Positions 50,027-60,534 of a stretch of 60,534 nucleotides of DNA are shown in pieces. Both the position numbers and the translations under genes were made by a program. Numbering within the stretch: position 1 is the stretch's first letter; each line of letters opens with the position of its first letter. The DNA comes from Phoronis ovalis (lineage: Eukaryota > Phoronida > Phoronidae), in contig JAOXYB010080275.1 in NCBI GenBank assembly GCA_028565635.1, positions 3,529 to 64,062 on the forward strand. Reading direction: 5' to 3'. The notes beneath the pieces are model-generated. The model had not been told where the DNA came from and did no database searches. It saw only the letters and a program-made list of their open reading frames with translations.

Positions 50027-50240
50027 TCGTTTTTGTAGATTATGCGCCTCTGTTATAAGTGAGGACTTCACATGTTTAAGCCGGAATAGAACAATCAGAT
50101 TGTGACACAAGCCACATTTAAAATATCATATGTATAATAACAATTAGTGCTGATAAAATATTATTTTAATACACAGTTAAACTGCAAGAAAAAAAGACTT
50201 TTATGTAATTTTGAAATATAATTTTCAAGTTATAAAACAA
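50027..50240 (+). pseudogene. Decayed copy of the last ABC transporter exon and 3' UTR
   Basis: Aligns with 43938-44225: the acceptor TTTTTGTAG|ATTAT, then (after loss of about 50 bp) GAGGAC, ACxTGTTTAAG, CAGATTGTGA, ATATCATATxTATAA, AATTAGTGCTGATAAAATAT and, in the UTR, TTCAAGTTATAAAAC. The reading frame is destroyed by the deletion and several substitutions. It is much older than the copy at 45420. It suggests that a second ABC transporter gene once stood next to PKS2 and was lost. Confidence 0.8.
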
Positions 50241-51276
50241 TTTTACATTGTAAATTGTTCATTAACTTTCCTTAATAGAATACTCCCGTCACCTAAATAT
50301 TGTACTTTAATTAAAAATATAAAGAAACTTAAAAATATGCCCAGCGTTATTTCTTGTACAACAATTCATTATCAAAATATAAACATAATATTGAACGTTC
50401 TTTTTTAAGAAAGGATACAATTATTAAAAAAATTCAACATGTTCAGTTATATAGAATATCGTATTTAGGTATTTGCTGAACATACATTAAGCAAACAGTC
50501 CACGTGCATTACAAATGAATATTTGTAACTTTGTCAATGTTTAGATGTACAAAATCAAAAAGTAGTATGTAGTAGGCACGGTGAATATTTCAGCCGGCGA
50601 TATTAAGCAAAAGTAGACAGAAAGAATAACATGAGTTAACAGGAAGCTGTAACAAGATGTCCAGATCTTCCTTATATAATGCCACTGCTGGCAAACAAAA
50701 TACACAGTAAAGGAATATGTTACTATGCAAACTCAAAAGCTTACACTCGACAAAGAGTGGTATTAAAAAGCAAAATGTTATATATAGATGTTTCTTCATA
50801 AATTGTAATACGTCATCGTGCATTGGCAGCTCATTCATAAACGCTTCTCAAAAAAAGAGCTCAAACAATTATACAAAACTACTAGAAAGCACGAATATAA
50901 AAAATCCTCAAGGTTTTAACTGCCTTCACAACGAAAAATAGAAACCCTTTAATATAAATTCTAAAACATGAATAGCTGTATATTTCAATTACATTTTCAA
51001 AAATAATAGCTCTATGCAGTCAGTCCTGATATCAACCAGCGATATCAGGCAGATACAAAAGCCATACACTCGAAGTCACTTAGGTTGTGTCCTCTAGGAT
51101 TGTACTATACCAAGATTCTATAAGTTAAACATAAGTTCACTATGTATACTTTATTATGTAACTACATAATTTTTTAAGTTCATAATATCTGTGTGCTATT
51201 GTTTCAGCTTTACAGAAAGGACATTTTGAGTGGAATTATAAAGCAGAAAAGCTGACAATTGGTATACGTTCTACTT

Positions 51277-51282
51277 TTTATT
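51277..51282 (-). terminator. Candidate polyadenylation signal of PKS2
   Basis: AATAAA on the minus strand (TTTATT on +), about 60 bp beyond the PKS2 stop codon. Confidence 0.4.
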
Positions 51283-51342
51283 CAATTGCAGGCTTCGAGA
51301 ATCACAATAATCAATAAACTTCCGCTTACAGTGTGTTAACAT

Positions 51343-54300
51343 TTAGAATGAAATAACAACTTTACCATCGAGAGCTTTTTCCAAAAGATTTTGGGTAGTC
51401 ATGCCGCCTAATATATCTAACTGTGATATGTTTAATCCGAACTCTTTGTGAACCCAGTTCACCATGTCAACGGCCATTAATGAGTCCACTCCATAATCCA
51501 TCATAGGCCTGTTCATATCAATGTCGTCTGCCGACAGGTACAACATTTCACTGAGCTTCGAAACGACTTTCTCTTCTACCTGCCTTAGTTCAAGTCCTTC
51601 AGCACCTGTGTGAATAATAGAGGTATCATACATTGTAATTGATGTCGTCATTTGTTTGTTCGTTTTGTTCTTCGGATCACTACTGTTTTCTAAAACATTA
51701 CATTTTCTCCTAACTAGGAAGATAAGGTGTTTACATATTTATAACAAAAGACTATTTCCGAGCAGCAGTATTTTATAAAGTATAACAATATTTCTGGAAC
51801 TCACCACTTTTGTTATCACTTGACCCCAATAAGTGTCGGAACTTCATCATGTTCTTATGACAAAACAATATTGTTCTTTCCCATTCCTTGAAAGATATAA
51901 GTATTAGCAGTTATTAATCTATTAAAAAGAGTTAAAACATACCAATTATTGCAAATAAAAATTTTCAAATCATGCATATGGTCGGTCTGTTATAGATTTA
52001 TCGTTTTCCTGAAAAAAAATTCGTTCTGTTAAATGTTTATCTGAGTAAAAAAGTATTGCGTCACAGAAAGATAACTCACCATATTTGCCAGAGCAACAAC
52101 TGGTGGTAGATCCCTTTGTCTCAATAATTTTCCCATCTCCTCCAAACACTCACTAATGTATAACGACTTCACACCTTTGGCGAGCATAATTTTGGCAGTA
52201 GTTTGTTTGTCTTCCATAAAACCAGCTCCTTTCACATAACCTAACTGCAGAGACAATCCACACAAGCCTTGTTTTCGTCTCTTGCTGATTAGGGCGTCTA
52301 AGAATGCGTTGGCAGCCGAATACCCCGCTTGTTCTGGATTACCCCACACAGTGCTAATAGAAGATGTACATACAAAATAATCAAGATTCATATCTTTAGT
52401 GAACTGATGAAGATTCCAAGCGCCGTGAGCTTTTGCTCTTAGAGCTTTACCAAGTTGTCCTTCTGTCAGGTTAACTAAGGTCGCATCATCAATTACTCCA
52501 GCTAGGTGAAAAATGCCCTTCAAAGGTGGAGCTGATTTCAGCAATAAGGTCAAGCTGTTCTCTACATCTTTTTGTGACGAAACGTTAGCCTTAAATTCTT
52601 GCTCATAAACGTTAACACTCATGCTTATAAGATAGTCAACCGTACATTTCTGTAAATGTGTCTTGCAGCCCGATCTTGAGACAATAGCGATATGTCTTGC
52701 CCCGTTCTCTGCCATCCATCTTATCAAAGCTTGACCAATGCCACCTAAACCACCTGTTATTACGTATGTTGCATCTTGTTTAAACAGCAGGAGGGAAGGA
52801 TAAATACTGCTTGGTTCAAAGGTGTGAGGAACATTAAAGACCAATTTGCCTTGGTGTTGTCCTCTCATCATCAACTGAAAAACATCTTTAAAGTTTTCAA
52901 TCGGATGTGGTGTTATTGAAGTCATTCGTATATGACCTGATTCTATTTGTTTGCAAACGTTCCGCATAATTTTCTGTACTTTGTCTGTGTGATGTTTTGT
53001 TAGAATATCAAGCTGCACGGAGATGAAGGATTTATTTTCAAGCAAGACTCTCATATGTAAAGCACTGTTATCAAGAATATCTCTTTTGCCGAGCTCACAG
53101 AAGCGTCCACCAGAACTAAGAACTTCAAGACCCTTTGCAATGTAATCGCCAGACAGGCTGTTCAATACAACATCAACACCATTTCCTTTCGTCCATTTTT
53201 TGATGTCATCCGCAAATTTTAAGGAATGGGAATCAGCCACGTACTCTACACCACAGATGTCGCGTAAGTAGTTCCGCTTCTGCTCGTTGCCAGCGGTACA
53301 TAGAATTCTAGCTCCGACCATCTTTGCTACTTGAATTGCAGCTTGACCTACACCTCCACATGCAGAATGAATTAACACAGTTTCACCAGGCTTTAAACCG
53401 GCACGGTCAATTAAAGCATGGTAGGCTGTAGAGTAAACAATGGGAATACCAGCAGCTTCATTCCAGGTTAATCTTTCCGGTTTCTTCACAACGAGACGAG
53501 AATCGCAGATTACATGAGAAGCAAAGCAAGCATCACCAAGTGCTACTACGTGATCGCCAACATGAAGTTCGCCAGTATCATCTGATATTTTTTCAACGAT
53601 ACCGGAACATTCCAAGCCAAATTGATTAGTTATGTTTAATTTGTCTAGCAAGCCAGTTGTTAACAAAACATCTTTAAAATTAATACCTGACGCTTTGACT
53701 TTAATCAATACTTCACCTGGACGTAGGATAGGGTTAGTCATTTCGTAAAAATTAATTGCGTCAACACCTTTTACGCCTTTTTCAAATTGAAGTTGCCACT
53801 TCGTCCCTGTTGATTTAGTCAAATGTTGTGTATTGTTTAGTCTCAACAGGCGGGGAACGCGTATGGCGTCACTGCTAATCACAATCTCTCTGTCTGAAAT
53901 GGAATCTTTCTTTAAAAATGTTTCTCTCAACTGGTCGTCAAGGTTACGAATGAAGAGAGAATCAATATGTATGGAAAATATTGGAACATCTTGGATTTCG
54001 TTGCTAGCTACACGCGTAAAACCAATTGGTAGACTAGAGAAAACATCGTTATCCTCAGATTTAAGGTTGCACGTTACAATCCAAAAACTACAGACATTTC
54101 TTATGTGCTTGTACACTTGCTTTATCAAATTCAGGGTTGTTTCCATTGCCATATCTTGATGGTCCCAGACATACACCATGTTAATACTACTGTCATCAGC
54201 GCCTTTATTTTTCAACATACTGGACAAAGAGACGCTATTCAATGAACTAGCATTTAAAAACACCGCTTGATCGTCAGGAATGGCCATTTTAAGTGTTTCA

Positions 54301-57300
54301 GTCAGACTATTATTGGTGTGACTGAACACAAACCAGCTAGACTTGCACATTTCTTGCTCGAAGCCGGTCTGAAAATCTTCACTTTTCTGACCTACTATTA
54401 TAGAATGAAAGAATTCATTTGGTGTAGACATACCCACAACATTATGAAAACCATTCTTGCTGAATACTTTGCACCATTTATCTTGTGGTAACCAGCAAGT
54501 ATCAACCCTCTCGTCGTCGAAAATCCAACAAAGCTCCAATGAACCGAAAACAATCTCAGAAAGGTTGAACGTGTTTGTACATTCACACATAATTAGCCAA
54601 CCATCTTCAGAAATAAGATCCCGCATATTCTTCAGTCCTTCTTCTACTTTAATGACCGAATGCAAGGTATCCATACAGATAACCATATCAAAAGTTCCTG
54701 GAACAAATCCTTGATCTTCAACATCTTTTTCAATATCAAGCTGCTGATACTTTACATCAGGAAAGGAGTCTAAAGTTTGACGAGCGTGTTCAAAAAATGT
54801 TGTGTTTAAATCTGTTAAGGTATACTCAATCTCACCTTCTAAACATTGGCACGCTTGTAGTACATACTTTGCAAGACCTCCCATGCGGCCACCAACTTCC
54901 AGAATCCGAACAACTTCTTTTCTCTCGAACGCTTTCTTTAAAGCCTTAAAGACAATCTCAGCACCTGCTTTGTAGAATAATCTGGTTGTCAAAGAATCAT
55001 TAAAATACACAGCCAAAGCATCAGCGGCAAAAAGAACAGAAAGAGCAACACTCGGTTCCTTCAAAGTGTCTGGTAGCAATGTTCCCAAACGTTGAAGCAT
55101 GTTTAACTCAATGGCTAACTCAGGCAACTTTACATATAAGTCATGCACGATATTGTCGATAAGATCTAGCTCGCCAAAATTTGAAGTTTGCAATTCAGCC
55201 ATTTGACGAAGTCGACGAACGTACTTAGTGTTACGAGGATGGATCTGATCGTTTGAAACCAAGTGTAAAGCCCGTGTAGCGTATGCAACTCCAAGTTCCC
55301 GAAGGGTGCTTAGGTGTGTTTCCACTTTTGTAATAGCTTCCATTTCGTCAGGATAATTGTCTGTTAAATGTTCAAAGCTGAAAACTGTTTCTATAACTTT
55401 CGGATTAGGAAGACAAGCTGTGACAGGCTGCCATTTTGTTTCGTACAAACAAGAAGCAATATCAACTTCACTTTTGTTTCCAGACATATTTTTAGCCTCA
55501 AAACCAAGAATTTCAAGTAGAACTTTGTTATTTTCATTCAGAAGAAAGATATCTGCAATTACATGCGCGTGCGAATGATCAACAATTTTAGCAGAAGCAA
55601 TGAGTTGTTCATCAGCTGGAACTGTTGGGACGAACATACTAAACTCGGCAATTTTTACTGGTAAATACATTGTTGTTCCTAAGCCAAGAGCTGCAAGGGC
55701 AACTTGAAAGCATCCATCAAGAATAGAAACATGCACGCGTTCCTGGCCGATTTCTGGATTGGTCAAGTAGGCCATAGCTTTTCCATCATGAGCATAGATT
55801 TTTTTTATGACTTGGAATGATGGACCGTACTCTAAACCCAAGTGTCTGAAAGATGTATATAATTGCTCTGTATTAACTTCTGAATCATTTGACTGAAGAA
55901 TGTCTGGGATGTGAAAGTCAGAATTACTTCCGTTAGATGACATCACAATATCGGCATTACAGTGTTGACCATCAGTTGTTGTGAGCTGGACTGTAGACCC
56001 ATTCTTAGAAGACTGCATTTTTATTCCAGTTTTATCACCTAAGACCAATACATGGGTAAAATCGACGTTTTTTAAACATGGCTTATCCATGTCATTAAAA
56101 TACATCTGGGCAATAAACTCTATGTACCCTGCACCAGGAAATACTTGGCTACCGTTAACAACATGATCTGCCAAGTATGAAAAAACATCACTTGAAATGA
56201 CACCATTTTGGCCTTTGAAGGTACGATCTATTAACCCAAGGCGTCTCTTCTTACATTGTTCTGCTTCTTCCCAATGCACTTTATGCTCCCATGCGTATCT
56301 GGGAATAGGAGCCCACTGGCCAGAGTAGCTTGTAACATTTACCCAGTTTATGTCACAACCGTTGACATACAAACTGCCAAGAGCTTGAAGCAGAGTTACA
56401 CGATCATCATTTAGTCGGAGATTTGAAGCAACCATGAGCGGCATATCCTGCTTGTGTTTTTTTACTGTTTGTGTGACACATGGTAGCAGAGTGGCCGACG
56501 CTCCACATTCTAAGAAAATGTTGATATTTTCATCTTCAAGAATAGCTTTTGTGGCTGATAGAAAATTGACAGGATTTCGAATATTGTCCCACCAATATTG
56601 CGTATCAAGAGAACGGTCAATCTTCTTTCCTAGAACAGTAGAATAGAAGGGCACTGTGGTTTCTACGTTGGTTTCTATGATTTTTACAGCCTTTAAAAAT
56701 TCTTCTTTCATCGATTCCATATGTGGTGTATGAAAAGCACACTTTACCCGAAGACGCTTGGCTTTTGACGGGTTATTTTCTACGATTTGTTGAAGTGTAC
56801 TATCTGCACCTGCTAGTGTTACAGATCCCGGGGCATTGATACATGCCACGTACAAGTCATCGTACGAGTTGCACATTTTCTGTGATTCTTCATATGTACC
56901 CCTGTATGCTGCCATACCTCCTTCACCCACAAGATTAGCTTGTAGACGACTTCTGTGGTAAATAACAGCCACAGCATCTTCCAATTTCAACATACCACAT
57001 GCGTAGGATGCAGCTACTTCACCTAGACTGTGTCCAATAACAACATCTGGCACAATACCCCAGTGTTTCCATAAGGCAAAAAGACCAATTTGGAAAAACA
57101 AAATGGAAGGTTGGGAAATTTCCACCTGATTGATTACATCTTCAGTTACGTGTATACCATTGATGTCTATTCCAACAAAGACACCACATTTGTGAATAAT
57201 AGAGAAGCCACTATATGATTCAAATATTTTATCACATTTCTTGATCGTGCTTTGAAATACAGGTTCGGTCTTGTAAAGCTGTCTTCCCATATCCGCCCAC

Positions 57301-60222
57301 TGTTGACCTTGACCAGGGAAAACCATACAGACTTTTGGTTTCTTCTTTTGTACTTGACCCACTATTGTACTTGAAGGCAGTGTGTTATCACCGAATGAAA
57401 GGGCAGATTTTCTAAAATTAAAGCCAGAATCAGCAATTATAGCCAATCGATTTGAATAGTGAACATGCTTGGCCGCCAGAAATCCAACAATGCCGCTGGC
57501 ATCTGTTGTAGACTCATAAGTTGTCCACTTAAAAGCAGCCTTAGTTAAAGACACTGTAGATTTGGCTGACAAGGGTACCAATATGGGCATACCAATTTTT
57601 TCTTCAACACCAAACGTCCATCCGCACTTTGTAAACTTGCCATGAGAATCAGACACCCGACTATCATGGAACTCTTCAAAAATCATATGTGCCAATGCGC
57701 CTCCAAAACCGTAATTGTTCACTCCAATAATGCATTTTTTGCCCTCTGGTAATGGTTCCACTTTCTGCTGAATTTCCAAGTTTAAATCTTCAAGATTAAT
57801 ATTAGGATGTGGTTTGCTGTAATTTATTGATGGACAAAGGGTTCTTTTTTCCAACATCAATGACGTTTTAATTATACTGACAGCACCAGATGCGCACTCC
57901 ATATGACCAAAGTTGCTTTTACCAGAACCTATTTTCAGTGGTCTTTTCCGATCTGGACCAAAGATTTTACCAATTGCCTCTGCTTCAATTGGGTCACCAA
58001 CGGGTGTACCTGTACCATGAGCTTCTACGTAATCTACATCAGAGGGAGAAATCGCAAATGTCGAATATGCGGTTCTCATCAGACTCATCTGTGCACTTGC
58101 GGATGGCATTGTAATACTCTGACTATGACCATTGTCACCGATACTACTGCCTCTAATGACACAGTAAATGTGATCACTATCTGCTAATGCTGCATTCAAA
58201 GGCTTAAGCAGAACTGCACCCACTCCCTCACTTCTCACATAGCCATTTGCAGAGGCATCAAATGGACAAGAACGACCTTCGGGAGACAAGACATTAAGTT
58301 TACTGAAACCTACAGTAACGTCAGGTATAAGGAGACAGTTAGTGCCACATGTAATAGCTACATCGCATTCCCCATTCCACAATGCTTGACAGGCAAGGTG
58401 AGTTGATGTCATGGATGATGCGCAAGCTGTATCAACTGCAAGGCTTGGGCCTTTGAGGTTAAATGCATACGAAATGCGATTAGCAGCAACACTGTGCGCC
58501 ATACCAGTATGTGCGTATGAATTCATCAAATGTTTGTCACCAATCATCATAAGTGGATAATCCATCATACCTATACCCACATACACACCACATCGGGATT
58601 TCATCGTGTCAGGAATTATACCAGCATCTTCAAAAGCTTCATAGGATACTTCTAGAAGATGGCGTTGTTGAGGATCCATCATGGCCGCTTCACGGGGGGA
58701 AATTTTAAAGAATGAATGATCAAAACAGTCAACATCAGAGATAAAACCTGATCGTGTGTTGACATGTGTACCTGGCTTTGTATTATCTGGATTGTGAAAT
58801 GCATCAAGAGACCAACGGTTCTTTGGAATTTCCGTGATGACGTCTCGTCCATTGCAAATTACTTCCCAGAAGTCTTCTGGGCAGTTAACGTCACCAGGCA
58901 TTCTGCAACCTATTAAGTGAGGAGTTACATGTCTACTTGTTTGCAATATATTAAATTCTAAAACAATCAGTAATTCTTTTAATTTATTGACAAAACTGGG
59001 CCAAGTGAATTATTCTCCTTTAGGTACATTTACAATACCAAAAAGGTTTTTTTTGAAAAATAACAATACATTTAACCAAATATTAACCTTAAAAACATGA
59101 AGCATATACTGGTAAACGATATTAGAATCAATCTAACTGTTTTGTAGCGACTAATTAGAAGAAAACAAGATTCTTTTAAAAAATCTGTAGTCTTATTACT
59201 AGCAATCAAATAACACAACATCAAGAGAATGTAATCAAAATCAGAAAGTTTCAATCCGGCTTCACACCCTACCCAAAAGATGACACTGAATTGTCTTGTG
59301 TCGCCGACACCAAGCATATGGCTTCCAACACAAAGTTTAAAGATTTTGATCCAGCCTCATTGAAATCGGTCCAGTACTTTCCAAGTTTGGTGTAAATTAT
59401 CTCGTCAAGCAGTGCACTTAATAATATCCGGGGCTATGCTATTTACTTTCTAAATCCGTTACTCAGCTTTTTTAGGATCAATGTATTACAAGAGTGTCAT
59501 AACTACAAACTTGTTACATTTACTGTAAACTTACCAATACCAATAACAGCAATTGGACAGGGTTGACCTTTTTGGTGCCATTTTTCAGTGCACGTACTTG
59601 GTTCGTGGCTTAAGTTTGAATTCAGCTTGTCGAACAGTCTAAATTGAACATTCTGCAAAGATAAGAACAATATACAGCCTCTGTATAAAGTACCACCGAT
59701 CCAGTGCATGTAAATGAACTATTATATTTAATTACTATAAAAACCTACCTCTTCAGCAGAGAATTCGTCATCAGCAGTTTTATTTGTTTCATCAGATGAA
59801 GGGTATGTTTTCATATCAACATTAGACTTGCAAGATTCTTCGTGGTATGTCGTGTTTCCTACAAATTTGAAAACTACAGTATTTACTGTCAGACCCAGTA
59901 GTTGGTATTAAAACACAGTTGCAAAAGCAAGACTGCAATCTAGTAGTATTATCGTATTGGAATTAATTAAAATAAGTTTCGAAACTAGATTCGTGTCCAT
60001 TAATAACAGGCAAGTTACTTTATGTTGCAGCAAAACGAAATGCAGAGTTTAACGGCACACCATTTTAAATTATTTTTAAATACCACTTAGCCACATTTTT
60101 TGTTAAATCAAAATATAAAACATTGCCGTTTTTATTTCCTTTGATTTTAATAGCTTACCATTTTTAGCGGTTGGTGGTTCCGGCTCCTCTTGCTCTTTCC
60201 CCTTCCCCGTCAGAATTGTCAT
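51343..60222 (-). CDS. PKS2: highly reducing type I polyketide synthase, KS-MAT-DH-MT-ER-KR-ACP
   Basis: Six exons: 60159-60222, 59749-59858, 59535-59652, 52080-58909, 51805-51886 and 51343-51605. They join in frame to 2488 aa. Exons 1, 2, 3, 5 and 6 have exactly the same lengths and phases as in PKS1 (64, 110, 118, 82 and 263 bp). The ATG at 60220-60222 has an in-frame TAA upstream. KS: Cys260, His395, His433. MAT: Ser725 in GHSLGE, CAFHTPHM. DH: His1013 in HVVNGSQVFP, Asp1162. MT: motif I EVGGRMGG, same Arg as PKS1. ER: HSACGGVGQAA at about 1945. KR: TGGLGGIG at about 2149, Tyr2294. ACP: Ser2443 in GVDSL. All catalytic landmarks are kept, so both copies look functional. There is no thioesterase. 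Overall identity to PKS1 is roughly three quarters to four fifths by eye, with some identical DNA patches. The likely role is the same class of reduced polyketide with a possibly different chain length or substrate. Confidence 0.93.
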
Positions 60223-60534
60223 ATTGTTGTGAACCAAAGTTTACTGCTGGAAATGCAACATGTGAACATTTATTCTTTTTGATAACAAATGATGCGAATT
60301 CAGTTTTAGGATAACATTGCACCAAACAATGTTTTTAATGTAGTTGGTACCATTAATGAATGATAGTCCCAGGGAGAAGAAGGAAGGAGGGAGGAAAGCA
60401 GGGAGGGTAGAAAGGAGGGAGGGAGATAGAGAGGAAGGAAAGAAGGGATGGAAGGAGGGAGAGAGAGAGGAAAGAAGGGATGGAGGGAGAGATGAAGGGA
60501 GGGAGGGAGGGAGAGATGAAGGGAGGGAGGGAGA
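60223..60534. repeat. PKS2 5' flank ending in a purine-rich GGGA/GGAAGG tract
   Basis: From about 60370 to the window end the + strand is almost purely purine, built of imperfect GGGAGGGA, GGAAGG and GAGAGA words. Such tracts can form triplexes and are hard to assemble. The tract lies within 350 bp upstream of the PKS2 start codon, so it may sit in or near its promoter or 5' UTR. No other promoter element is clear. Confidence 0.8.

Larger units (their letters stand above)
48740..51342. other. Intergenic region between glucuronyltransferase and PKS2
   Basis: Contains the upstream region of the glucuronyltransferase gene, a decayed ABC transporter last exon (50027-50240), and a palindromic TACGAAG-rich stretch at 49155-49305 that may be related to the element at 15961. 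No other gene is supported. Confidence 0.55.

Overview
The window is animal nuclear DNA. It has spliced genes with GT-AG introns (and one GC-AG intron), long AT-rich intergenic stretches, minisatellites and small palindromic mobile elements. The gene families fit a marine invertebrate such as a mollusc or another lophotrochozoan, but nothing seen here fixes the phylum. Exon models were built by hand from splice sites, reading phase and comparison between paralogues, and every joined model stays in frame. All are predictions without transcript support.

Layout. Positions 1-585 (+) hold the 3' end of an unrecognised membrane-protein gene whose splice acceptor and exon start are triplicated. Positions 2754-14957 (-) hold PKS1, a complete six-exon type I polyketide synthase of 2491 aa. 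Positions 23795-28951 (-) hold a complete seven-exon flavin-containing monooxygenase of 531 aa. Positions 31376-44091 (+) hold a complete 24-exon ABCC5/MRP5-like exporter of 1512 aa. Positions 46296-48739 (-) hold a complete five-exon beta-1,3-glucuronyltransferase (GT43) of 309 aa. Positions 51343-60222 (-) hold PKS2, a second complete synthase of 2488 aa with the same exon plan as PKS1. Between the genes lie a 5 x 91-bp minisatellite, a MITE-like palindrome, a nested inverted duplication inside PKS1 intron 2, and two decayed copies of the last ABCC exon.

Both PKS proteins read KS-MAT-DH-MT-ER-KR-ACP, with no thioesterase or reductase visible. They look like highly reducing iterative synthases of the bacterial/protist-like animal 'pks' type rather than ordinary animal fatty acid synthase. 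Almost the whole catalytic chain is one exon of about 6.8 kb, while the neighbouring genes are cut into many small exons.

The main hypothesis is that this is an animal polyketide locus: two paralogous synthases flank an FMO (oxidative tailoring), an MRP5-like exporter and a glucuronyltransferase. The gene content and order are read directly from the sequence. That the genes act in one pathway is inference. The glucuronyltransferase in particular looks like a normal proteoglycan/glycoprotein enzyme and may be a bystander.
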